Positions 33,387-43,155 of a stretch of DNA of 64,000 nucleotides are shown here, piece after piece. The notes beneath the pieces were generated by a model, which saw nothing but the letters and a program-made list of their open reading frames with translations, did not search any database and was not told the origin of the DNA. Made by a program: the position numbers and the translations under genes. Source of the stretch: Hypericum androsaemum (lineage: Eukaryota > Streptophyta > Magnoliopsida > Malpighiales > Hypericaceae); the NCBI GenBank assembly GCA_963995505.1, contig OZ023186.1:16189570-16253569 (forward strand), in the 5' to 3' direction. The stretch's first letter is position 1; each line of letters begins with the position of its first letter.

Positions 33387-36300
33387 TTAATGTGTGGGTT
33401 TTAACCCCATTCCCCTTACTGCGTTATACATTTGATATCTGTTGATTCCTTTCATCAAAGGATAAGCTATGTTGTCCTTGGACTTCACATAATCAATAGT
33501 TATTACTCCACTTGAGATTAATTATCTAACGGTGTTATGTCTCCTACGGATATGTTGAGACTTACCATTGTACATAGTACTTTGTGCTCTCCGATTGCAG
33601 ACATGCTATCAGAATATATCAATATATGGGGCACATGCTTGTTCCAACACGGAATATCCTCTAGAAAATTTCTGAGCCATTCAGCTTCTTCCCTAGCTTT
33701 GTCTAGTGCTATAAGCTCTAACTCTATGGTGGATCGAGCTATGTACGTTTGTTTAAAGGATTTTCAGGACACAGCTCCTCCACCTATGGTGAACACATAA
33801 CCACTAGTAGATTTGGAGTCTTTAGTGTCTGATATCCAATTCGCATCATTGTATCCTTCCAATACAGCTGGATATCTAGTATAAAGTATGCCATGGTTCA
33901 TGATATATTTCAGATACTTTAGAACCTTTTTCAGAGCTAGCCAGTGGTCTGGTCCTGGATTGCTCGTGAATCTACTAAGCTTGCTAACTGAGTTTGCAAT
34001 ATCAGAGCGTGTATAATTTGTTAAGTACATTAGACTCCCAATGATCTTTGCATATTTCAGTTGAGATACTGGGCAACCTCTATTTTTAGCCAAGTGTAGA
34101 TTCAGGTCTACCGGTGTCTTAGCAGGAGGTTTGCCAAACGCATCAAATTTCTTGAGTATATTCTCAACGTAGTGAGATTGTGACAAGAAAATTCCTTCAT
34201 TAGTCCTAGAGATTTTAATCCCCAGTATGACGTCAGCTAGACCCATATCTTTCATGTCAAAGTTATTCTTTAACATGTTCTTAGTTTTTACGATAAGATC
34301 TTTACTACTTCCCGTGATTAGCATGTCGTCTACATATAGACATACAATTAAGTAAGTATCAGGTGTGCCTTTAATGTATACACATTTATCACACTCATTG
34401 ATTTTAAAGCCATTAGACATTATTGTTCTATCAAATTTTTTATGCCATTGTTTTGGCGCCTGTTTCAGCCCGTACAGTGGCTTGACCAGCTTGCACACTT
34501 TATGTTCTTATTCGGGGGCAATAAACCCTTCAGGTTATTCCATATATATTTTCTCTTCCAGTTTTCCATTTAGGAAAGCTATTTTTACATCCATCTGATA
34601 TATTTCCTTTTCCAGTTCTCCATTTAGGAAAGCTATTTTTACATCCATCTTGTGACCGGCGAATACGTGTCAAAAAAATCATATCATTCCTTCTGTTTGA
34701 ATCCTTTAGCTGCCAACCGATCTTTGTACTTATCGATTGATCCATCAGCTTTATATTTCCTTTTAAGGATCCACTTGCAACCTAAAGGTTTGCAACTTGG
34801 TGGGAGATCCACGATTTCCCACGTGTGGTTTTGCATGATGGATTCTATCTTACTATTGATAGCTTCTTTCTAGAGAGGAGCATCTGGACTAGATAATGCC
34901 TCTTGGACTGTCCCAGGTTCATTTTCTAATACGTATGTCAGAAAATCTGGACCAAATAATTTGACTATTTTGGCCCTCTTACTCCATCTAGGTTCCTCAG
35001 TACCTTGATCAGAGTCTTGTGTAGCTTCATAACTTCTTTTGTTTCAGCTTACTTCTTTCGTTTCCTTTTTAGGAAAGATATTCTCAAAGAATATTGCATT
35101 CCTTGATTCCATGACCATTCCCTCGTTGATTTTAGAGTTTTCAGACTTATGCACTAGAAATAGGTATGCGCTACTGTTGTGGACATATCCGATAAAGATG
35201 CAGTCAACGGTCTTAGGTCCTATTCTCACATTTTTAGGTAGAGGTATTTCTACCTTGGCTAAGGACCCCCACACTTTAAGGTAACCATAGGAAGGCTTTC
35301 TCCCTTTCCATAATTCATATGGAGTTTTGTCCCTTTTCTTGTCTGGCAATTTGTTTATAATATGATTAGCTGAGAGCACAGCTTTCCCTCACAAGTTCTG
35401 GGGTAAGCCCGAGCTAATCAAAATAGCGTTCATCATCTCCTTAAGAGTTCGATTCTTGCGTTCAGCTACGCCATTTGATTGAGGTGAGTATGGAGCTGTT
35501 GTCTGATGAATAATGCCATTTTGTTGGCAGAATTCCTCAAACGGAGCTACATATTCTCCCCCTCTATCACTTCAAATCATTTTGATTTTAGTGCTAAGTT
35601 GATTTTGAACCTCATTCTTATAACTCTTGAAAGCTTCTAGAGCTTCGTCTTTTCCTTTCAAGAGGTGTACATAACAGTACCTCGTGCAGTTGTCAATAAA
35701 CGTGATGAAATATTTTTTCCCACCTCTAGTTTGCACTTGTTTCATATCGCATATGTCGGTATAAATTAACTCTAAAGGTGTAGTACTTCTTTCCACTGAA
35801 TGAAAAGGTACTTTGGTCATTTTTGCCTCTACACATACTTCACATTTATTGTTCGGGTCAAACTCTATTTTTGGCAATAAATTTAAACTTACTAACTTCC
35901 TTAGTGAGCTCAAATTTACGTGTCCTAATCTATTATGCCATAAGTTAAAACACTCAGCCAAAACACTCAGCCAAATAAGAAGAATTAACAACTTTATTAG
36001 GGTTATTAAAGGCGCGTTTGACAGTTATTACATTCATCTTAAAGAGCCCCCTCTCGAGATAACTCTTTTCTACAAAGGCACCGGCCTTGGTCAGAACAAA
36101 CCTATCAGCCTCAAATACTAGCTTCATCCCAACTTTGCTTAACAGTGAGCCGGATACTAAATTCTTACGAATGTCTGGGACATGCAGCACATCCTTGAGG
36201 GCCAGCTCTTTTTCGGAGGTCAGCCTCAGCACCACCTGGCCTAGTCCGACTACGGGAGAAGTTGCAGAGTTATCAATAAACAACTTTCGACCGTTAATCG

Positions 36301-36856
36301 CGATATAGGTCGAGAACATCTCCTTGTCTGAGCAAATGTGTCGGATTGCCCCTGTGTCAATGAACCACTCTCTTGGGTTATCCACCAGATTGGCTTCAAA
36401 CACTACGGCAGATAAGTCTAGCTCAGATAGGTCTTTGGCCAGATTTGCCTTCTCACGATCGTCCCTCTTTGGCAGGCGACAATCTTTTGCCATGTGACCG
36501 GGATATTCTTAGCCTTCTTTTTCTTTGGCTCTTGCTTCTCCTACTTATTCCTGGGCTTCTTCCTCTTCTTGTCAGTACAACCTTCGGCGAGATGTACCTT
36601 AGCCTCGGAGTTTGTCCTGTCGGTCTTGACTTTGGACTTTCGGTTATCTTCCTCAATCCTTAGTCTCACGATCAGGTCTTCCAGCCCCATGTCCTTCCTC
36701 TTATGCTTGAGGTAGTTCTTGAAGTCCTTCCACAGAGAGGGTAGCTTCTCGATCAGAGCAGCCACCTGGAAGAATTCGCTGAGTTGTATGCCTTCAGCGT
36801 GAATCTCAAGTAGAATCAGCTGCAGCTCTTGGACTTGGTCTATGACCTTCTTAGAG
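33387..36856 (-). pseudogene. Copia gag-pol, broken, RT motif intact
   Basis: The minus strand carries the C-terminal half of gag, protease (WFIDTGAIRHICS), GAG-pre-integrase (LWHNRLGHVN), integrase, reverse transcriptase ([11 protein letters not shown], active site intact) and RNase H, ending PTH at TAA 33387-33389. Breaks: the start of gag is missing; half of the CCHC knuckle is lost (only PGHMAKDC remains); stops at 36541, 35572 (CGA-to-TGA) and 33764 (TGG-to-TGA); a frameshift from a 13-bp duplication at 35947-35972; a 54-bp tandem duplication in reverse transcriptase near 34545-34655 repeating DVKIAFLNG. It cannot be expressed as a polyprotein. Confidence 0.9.
35947..35972 (-). repeat. 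13-bp tandem duplication causing frameshift
   Basis: AAAACACTCAGCC occurs twice in direct succession. One copy restores the frame between AECF and NLWHNRLGH, so the duplication itself broke the ORF. Confidence 0.88.
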
Positions 36857-36915
36857 TTTTCCAAAGAGTTCGTGACTCTTCGGATGTGCCCATCATGCAC
36901 CCCAATTTTCCATTA
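36853..36915 (-). repeat. Remnant of 5' LTR fused to gag
   Basis: Matches 32724-32784 of the 3' LTR (GTTCGTGACTCTTCGGATGT) nearly exactly. It is fused to gag codons on one side and to the ATTGG duplication on the other. The rest of the 5' LTR, the PBS and the gag start are deleted. Confidence 0.82.
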
Positions 36916-37296
36916 ATTGGATAAGAAGGTGAAGGTTAAGGTGAGAGTAAGATACGGGAGGAGGACGAGGGGTGTTTTGAAATAGAGGGATAAATAATGT
37001 GTTTTTTTAATATTATAAATAAATTAGTAATTATTTTGATATTTGTCATCTTGTCATGTCGTGTGTATAAGTATGCTAGAAAATCTGACATGGCATGCCA
37101 CGTCGTCACTAAAACTATGTCGTTTCATACAGCTTAGTTTGGGCAGGTCCTGGAAGCTGCCTGTGGACCAAAGTGATGTAAATTGGGTGAGGTTTGACTC
37201 GATTGATGAGTTTTTTTACCACAATGTACTAAAGTAATTTTTCGCGATATCACAGGGTAGTAATTTTTCGCGATATCACAGGATATCTATATTTTA

Positions 37297-37778
37297 AGAC
37301 CGCTCTTTTAACTTTAGCTTTTACAAATTCAAAATTATTTTAAATAAATTTAAATATTTTACCATTCTAAATAATGATTATCACAATAATATTTAGTGCG
37401 GATCGATTCTTAAAATTCAAAATTTTAAGTCGGCAGTTTCAGCTCGGTTGTTTGTTCAATCATCCGGAATGAAGCAAACCCAAAAGATAATTTAATCTAA
37501 ACTTTTTCAGTAATTATTTGATTAAATCAAATATATTTTACATTGTGTTCGCATACCTCTTGTATTTTTTCAAGATGTTGTTTAATCATATCGGTGCAGA
37601 GATGTCATGTCTAATCAACATATCAATATCCGAGATGAGTTTTCTTTTCTTATGGAAGACGGTCAAGTAAAAGATATGTGAGACAGGGTTATATATGGAA
37701 AATCCCTACATACACATAGCTACATTTAAGTTTTAACTACTGTTAAGATATTTTAGATATGAAATGGATGGACAACAA
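37297..37778. other. Spacer, no gene seen
   Basis: AT-rich sequence between two Mutator-like elements. A 26-bp unit, AGTAATTTTTCGCGATATCACAGG with flanks, is repeated just before it at 37230-37282, at the Pack-MULE end. Confidence 0.5.
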
Positions 37779-37787
37779 TATTAAATT

Positions 37788-38010
37788 AGATAAATTACCC
37801 TTACGTCCTTGTACTTTAGTCACCCTCCCCCTAGGGTCCCTGAATTTTGGAAAATAATTTTTTCGTCCCTAAGTTTTGATGATAATAGACTCTCGGGTCC
37901 CTAGAGCCGGAATCTTCCTTTTTCTCCAGTGAACTCTCACCTAAAATGACCAAAATATCCCCCCTTGTTAAATTTTACTCTACTCTCTTTAAAAAATACT
38001 TTACAACCTC
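37788..38010 (+). repeat. Left TIR of Mutator-like element
   Basis: Begins AGATAAATTACCC and pairs with the right TIR (minus-strand start GGACAAATTATCC) over about 220 bp, through AAATGACCAAAATA and TTGTTAAATTTTACTC. Confidence 0.9.
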
Positions 38011-38287
38011 TCTGTTTTATTCTCCTCCTATCTTCTCCGTCATTCTTCTCCACCTTTCTTCTTCATCTTCATTTTGTTCTCTCTTGAACAAGACCTAGGG
38101 TTCGTGCAAGGGTGTGTGTAGGATTTTTTTGGGTTCGAAGGTACATCTTAGATTTTCTGTGTTCGAAGGTACATCTTGGGTTTTCTGGGTTCAAAAGTAA
38201 ATCTAGGATTTTCTAGGTTCGAAGGTACAACATCTTGGGTTTTTTGGTTTCGGAAGTAGATATGAGGTTCGTTCTAGAAGCCTGACC

Positions 38288-38644
38288 ATGTCATCCTCCA
38301 ATTCTTCATACCAGTTTGACGATGGTGTGAGGTACATGAATGTCGATTGCAAATGTGGTATTCGTGCCTTGGTGAAGATTGCTGAGTCTGAAAAAAATTG
38401 GGGCCGATTATATTATTCTTGCGCCAAGAATAATTATCGGTGGATTGGATGGTGTATGCCACGGAAAAGATATTTTCGTAAGCAGCAATGGCGAATTGAA
38501 GATGATGAATTGGTTCTTTAAGATTTGAAGATGATGAAGAACATGTTAAAAGAGCAAGATAAATCTACGATATTGTTGAAGAAACTAATCTTTGTTCTGA
38601 TTTTCTGCAACATTGTCTTATATTTGCTCCTCGTTGTAAGATGA
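38288..38644 (+). pseudogene. GRF zinc-finger/transmembrane ORF, one stop
   Basis: The ATG at 38288 opens a frame with CKCGIRALVKIAESEKNWG followed by RLYYSCAKN and WIGWC. This is the CxCG...RxYxxC...C arrangement of GRF zinc fingers, which bind single-stranded nucleic acid in known members. A TAA at 38519-38521 interrupts it. The same frame then continues with a charged helix (DLKMMKNMLKEQDKS) and a hydrophobic tail (KLIFVLIFCNIVLYLLLVV) to TGA 38642-38644, a layout seen in many plant GRF proteins. With the stop the product is 77 residues; without it about 118. It sits just inside the left TIR, convergent with the transposase, so it may be an accessory gene of the element or a captured host gene. 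Confidence 0.68.
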
Positions 38645-38892
38645 TGTACTTTGTCTACTTGAAATGAAATAAAATTGTTGTGTTAATCATCAAAAGTATC
38701 CTATTTTGTTCATAGCAAAAGGCATAGAATCTGAGTTTCATGATCATTACATACCAAAAATAGCAAAAGTAGTTCATAGCAAAGAAACCTGTTTAATAAG
38801 GCAGATGAATGAGTTAGTAATTATCTGCCTATTACATATCAAACAACAAACTACGATTTCCAGACAGCAGTAGCGACTCGTACAAATCCTCA

Positions 38893-39010
38893 TCCTCTGA
38901 CAGCAGTAGCTCCTCCTCTTGCAGATCAGCGGCCTCTGATAGCAGTAGCCCCTCTTCTTGCAGATCCGCAGCCTCTGACAGTAGTAGCTCCTGCTGTTGT
39001 TGTTGCTCCT
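38893..39010 (-). repeat. 39-bp tandem repeat in transposase tail
   Basis: Three units of about 39 bp (TCTGACAGCAGTAGCTCCTC, then TTGCAGATC) encode the 13-residue pattern RRGATxxRGxGSA on the minus strand, an RG-rich C-terminus. Confidence 0.75.
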
Positions 39011-39329
39011 CTACGTGTGCCAAATTTTGGAATACCAAGGTTGACACTACTTGAAGCTCCATGTGTTTGGGATGACCTATCACCATGATGCAATGGTCCA
39101 CTTGATGACAACAAAATAATCATAAGCAAAGTTAGGTACAACTTTAAACCAAAACATCTGTAAAGTAGGCAAAAGAGTCCCACCTCTTGCACATGTGGTC
39201 CACTTGATGAAACAACCATGAATTCTTGTGAAGGTGTAACTTGGACTCCTTTTTTGGCCTTTTTTACCTAAAGTCAGTATAACAATATTAAAATCTGAGC
39301 AGGTACACATAACAGCACAATATTAAATA

Positions 39330-39642
39330 CACTTACCAATATGCTTTTGCCTTTCCTCTTGGTAGGTGCTCCTTGGCAAGACCTTTTGTTATGACCCATT
39401 ACCCCACAAATTGTACATTTCACTGTGTTAGTTCGAGTGGATGGACCACCTTCACCTTCTTACCTGTTCCTACTTTTTCTTGGTCTACCATATCTTCTAC
39501 TGAGGGGAGGAGGGAGGTATGTGTCATAACCCTCTTTTGGTTCAAGATCAGCCTCAGGGAAGGGATGAACAACCATCTGGTAAGTCTTTTTCCATATCTC
39601 TACTTTGTAGTAATCATCTACATAATCCTAAATATCGCACTC
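39330..39642 (-). pseudogene. Transposase CCHC knuckle segment
   Basis: After the TRIM the frame continues into the DYV(D)DYYKVE-type tail and KCTICGVMGHNKRSC, a CCHC knuckle usual at the C-terminus of plant Mutator transposases, then KRKGKSIL and a GTAAGT donor. Confidence 0.78.
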
Positions 39643-39933
39643 TGTTATGAATTCAGCAACCAGAGAACAAAATGCGTAAAGAATACAGACACAAGAGATA
39701 ACATAGTTCGGCCTAATGCCTACATCCACGGAGAGAAAGGAGAACTTTTATTGATGAGTTTTTGAGCCACAAAGCCATACAAAACCTTAGGGTAACATGT
39801 CTTTATATAGAGGAAAACCCTTGTACATTAAGTAAGCTATCTATGTCAAATTAGGAGTCCAAAAGCTAGTCTGAATAGAATAGGAAATAAGCCCACAAAT
39901 CGTTTCTTCTTTAATTTCTCGACATCTCTAACA
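39643..39933 (-). repeat. TRIM 3' LTR
   Basis: 291 bp, closely matching the other LTR; contains the TATA motif CTTTATATAGAGG near 39808. Confidence 0.9.
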
Positions 39934-40989
39934 ATCTCTACCTTGGCGAGAAATCATCCTGTGGACGAACCATGAAGCTCCATCCGAACTTTAACAAACT
40001 CCATCTTGATGAAATACCACCACATGAAGAACCATGAGAAATTGAGAAACTAAACCGACTCTACCAGCTCCACCTTGACCATAGATACACCGCCATCAAT
40101 AATACCATCTCAACTTTCTCACCACCTTTTTCCGTTCAATCACATGGAGTCAGCCCTCAAGCTCGAGCTTCCGAGCTTGCTTGGCCTATTCCCTCCAATC
40201 TCTATTGAACCCCAACTTTTTTCGGTCAGCCCCATGCTCCACAACCTCGAAATGCTTCTCCGCTAGACCTTTTTGCCTCATACCAATGCTACATGCCATA
40301 GCATACAAAGGACAACCTTTTGTTCTACTAAGTAGAACCCTCAACATGCCACGAACTCCAACCATTTGGCCTTGAGTGAGATACCTGATTCGCCCGTGGT
40401 GCTGCCAACGGCTTTGCATTCGCCATGCAAAACCTACCCAACATCTTTGACGTGCACGTCCCTTTAGACAACCATAGCAGGGCCCAGCTAACAATACTTC
40501 TCTGAGATAACCATGGTTCCTTGCCAACCATACCTCCACGAAATAACCATAGCTTGCTATCTATGTCTTCGTGAATCCCAACTACACTCAAACCATCCAT
40601 GTCAAGCCTTTGCTCCCTCATACGAACCAACCTCATATGACCTGAGCTTTTTCCCACTTCATCAGACCCATTGATGTGACTCTACCTACAATAATGTTCC
40701 CCACTAACCTGTAGGTATTTCCTTTCACCCTTCATCCCTACCATCGCATCCTCTCCACCTTCATTAGCATACCTTTATAACTATCATTGTTATAATTTAA
40801 GGTCCCTAACAAAAAGAGATTACCAGGATGCATTGGACTTGATGAGACAGAAAGCCAGTAACCATCCGACCCATCTGAATATGTGGCCATGATTGTGGAT
40901 GTAGATCCCTCCTCGTTTTCTTGATCCTCAATTCGTCCTGGATAGTTCTCTTCATGCGCCCTTCTCAGCACTTGAAGCCACTTCTATTG

Positions 40990-41250
40990 AACTTCTTTGA
41001 CTCTGACCTGGATCATCTTCAACAACCCAGCTGGTGGCTCCTCATCATCCGCCAAGCACAAGCGAATCTTCGCTACTGTCTTGGCCTCCAACTCTTCCCG
41101 CTCTTGCTCCTCCATCTTCTCGGACTTCTTCTCCGAGAGCGCGATAAACATTCCTTGTTACACGAGGAGATCCTTGACACGCCTTTACCATAACCTAAAA
41201 TTCAATGAACCATCGAACTTCACAAGAGCAAACCTCGTGTCGTCCGACAT
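40990..41250 (-). pseudogene. TRIM gag remnant
   Basis: An ATG 13 bp after the PBS opens MSDDTRFALVKFDGSLNFRLW, then TAA, RRVKDLLV, TAA, QGMFIALSEKK and a Glu/Lys-rich segment ending near LLKMIQVR. This is the Copia Gag N-terminal pattern (FDGxxNFxLWxxRVKDLLVxQG). Both TAA codons stand where the family has CAA. Beyond this the interior does not look like gag or pol and I cannot identify it. Confidence 0.75.
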
Positions 41251-41277
41251 CCTTCAACCTTAGCTCTTGATACCACT

Positions 41278-41568
41278 TGTTATGAATTCAGCAACCAGAG
41301 AACAAAATGTGCAAAGAACACGGACACAAGAGATAACATGGTTCGGCCTAATGCCTACATCTACGGAGAGAAATGAGAACTTTTATTGATGAGTTTTTGA
41401 GCCACAAAGCCATACAAAACCTTAGGGTAACATGCCTTTATATAGAGGCAAACCCTTGTACATCAAGTAAGCTATCTAGGTCAAATTAGGAGTCCAAAAG
41501 CTAGTCCGAATAGAATAGGAAACAAGCCCACAAATTATTTCCTCTTTAATTTCTCGACATCTCTAACA
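41278..41568 (-). repeat. TRIM 5' LTR
   Basis: 291 bp; the terminal CATAACA is followed after 2 bp by the tRNA-Met PBS. By eye the two LTRs differ at roughly a dozen sites. Confidence 0.9.
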
Positions 41569-41573
41569 CCCTC

Positions 41574-42570
41574 AATTGCCATCACACAAGCAACCACGTG
41601 AATACATGGCACGCCGCTCAACTGCCATACATTGTAGGAGTGGGTACGAAGTCTCAAATGAAGATCATATCTTTTTCCTTCACAAACCACCTCAAACTCC
41701 AAGTCCCTTGCAGGCATAATTTTGTACTTTCTCGCATCAGAACACAAGCTTCTCAACTCATTATACACATGTGGACTCACTTTTATTGCTCATTCATTTG
41801 CCAACACATATCTGGTGTGTTGCATAGTCATAATCATCTGGCGCAGATTGTCAAGGAGCTCAACTATAGGTAAATCCCTAATATCAAGAATCTAACTATT
41901 GAATAATTCAACTAGATTATTTGTAACATCCATGTTCTTCACATAATCATCCAAAGCATACCTGGACCACTTGTCATGTGGGATTCTGTCAAGCCATTTG
42001 GCTGGAGTTAGTATTTGACCATTAATCTTCCTTGGCAGAATATGTTCCAACTTCAATAGTGCTATTTTCTTATTAAAATCTGCCCTTGTTGTAGAATATG
42101 TCAGCTCCCAGAAGTGTCCCTCAAGATGCACCCCTCTGTATGCAGCAGCAAGGTTAGCCGCTATATGCTTTGCACTTCTTCTATGCCTTGGATTAGGAAA
42201 AGCCTATTCTATTTGATCTTCAAGTCCCTGCATTAGGAAAAGTTGTTAACATAATCTAGTTATTGTCCTAAGATAAATACATTTTTAAGTGTAAAAGATA
42301 CCGAAAGTCAGCACCTTGCCACTTGCATTGTCACCCACACATTCATTTAAGAGCTCAAGAAACCAAATCTAGTTCTGCCCATTTTCCTTATCTACTACTG
42401 CCCAAGTAACTGGTACGATCCCGGACCTTTAAGGTGGCAGCCATCAATACCAATGACAGGTCTGCAACCATTCTTGAAACCCACTTAATCGCATATAAGT
42501 ATATGAAAAGTCTCCTAAATTCAATCGGCCCACTCATCTTGGTCCTAGGCTGCCCTTCTAACTTAATCAC
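41574..42570 (-). pseudogene. Transposase DDE core and SWIM finger
   Basis: The first catalytic Asp lies in VIGIDGCHLKGP (near 42443). Downstream are DKENGQN (second Asp region, with a stop nearby), FPNPRHRRSAKHIAANLA, and a conserved helical segment WLDRIPHDKWSRYA. The SWIM zinc finger reads CxW...GVPCIHVVAC near 41590. Stops at several points make it non-functional. It ends at the TRIM. Confidence 0.82.
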
Positions 42571-42786
42571 AGAACCAGGATTAAGTCCTTACAATAAATC
42601 GCAGTAGACATGGAGACGAGTATATGATTCAGCATGAGAACCTTACGTCTGCACCCTAGCACGAGCCTTGGCCTTCTACAATTTCTAATTCTGAGGATTA
42701 ACACCCCAGGCAGCCAGAGCAGCTCTTACTGTTTTGTTGTCCAAATTGGAATTTGCTCTCAAGAGGTCAACTACATGCTCAGCTAT

Positions 42787-43155
42787 CTATTTAGGGGTGG
42801 CCCAATGGCCAGTTCTAACTTGTAGACATGTGTGTTTGTCAATCAATGTCTTCACCATGAACTCTTTCGTACCAGCCAAGACTGAAGCATGAATCCTCCA
42901 AGGACAGTCTTTGCAAACTGTAGTACATCTTAATTTGTCATTCTTGACAAACCTGATATCATATCCATTCTTAACTGAATAATATTTCACTGTTGTCCTG
43001 AAATGCTCGTGAGATTTGAATGTCTGCCCAACTTCAAATGTAATATCCTGCCCATAATTACACCTAAATGGAGCTCTACCATAATCACCAACTGGATCCA
43101 TCCTGACCCTCTTCCTTCTCCTCTTTCTTTCTGCTCGATCTTCAACCTCTGCCAC
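42787..43155 (-). pseudogene. Transposase MuDR DNA-binding domain
   Basis: Encodes DITFEVGQTFKSHEHFRTTV, then YYSVKNGYDIRFVKNDKLRC and CKDCPWRIHAS. The pattern FxxGMxFxxxxxFxxAVxxYxxxxxxxxxxxxND...C..C.W matches the MuDR plant transposase DNA-binding domain (PF03108 type). A basic stretch, RAERKRRRKRVR, before it could act as a nuclear signal. The segment begins exactly at the solo LTR. Confidence 0.85.

Larger units (their letters stand above)
32300..36915 (-). mobile_element. Ty1/Copia element, 5' LTR nearly lost
   Basis: Same family as 21833-28569 by protein and LTR, in opposite orientation. It has a complete 3' LTR (32300-32839), the PPT and pol. At its 5' end only about 60 bp of LTR-derived sequence (36853-36915) is joined directly to mid-gag. 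The flanks ATTGG at 32295-32299 and 36916-36920 match perfectly, so the insertion was once complete and the deletion stopped at the duplication. It lies inside the Pack-MULE. Confidence 0.85.
31200..37287. mobile_element. Pack-MULE with subtilase fragment, split by Copia
   Basis: The ends are inverted repeats of about 240 bp. The left, about 31215-31475, reads CACTTTAGTATC, then CGAGTCAAACCTCACCCAATTT, then GACGACGTGGCATGCCACGTC. The right is about 36996-37275. The candidate 9-bp duplication TATATTTTA is at 31191-31199 and 37288-37296, the length typical of Mutator. Without the inserted Copia element it is about 1.5 kb. Its interior is GC-rich and carries gene-derived sequence instead of a transposase, which defines a Pack-MULE. 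The very outer bases of the two TIRs match poorly, so the exact ends are less sure than the TIRs. Confidence 0.78.
39643..41568 (-). mobile_element. TRIM-like Copia derivative
   Basis: Two LTRs of equal length (291 bp, 39643-39933 and 41278-41568) begin TGTTAGAGATGTCG and end GAATTCATAACA on the minus strand. The 5' LTR is followed by the PBS TGGTATCAAGAGC, complementary to tRNA-Met (41263-41275). The PPT CGCCAAGGTAGAGAT precedes the 3' LTR. The interior is 1.34 kb with only a broken gag start. The flanks CACTC and CCCTC give a 5-bp duplication with one mismatch. The small size and lack of pol mark it as a terminal-repeat retrotransposon in miniature or close to it. Confidence 0.88.
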
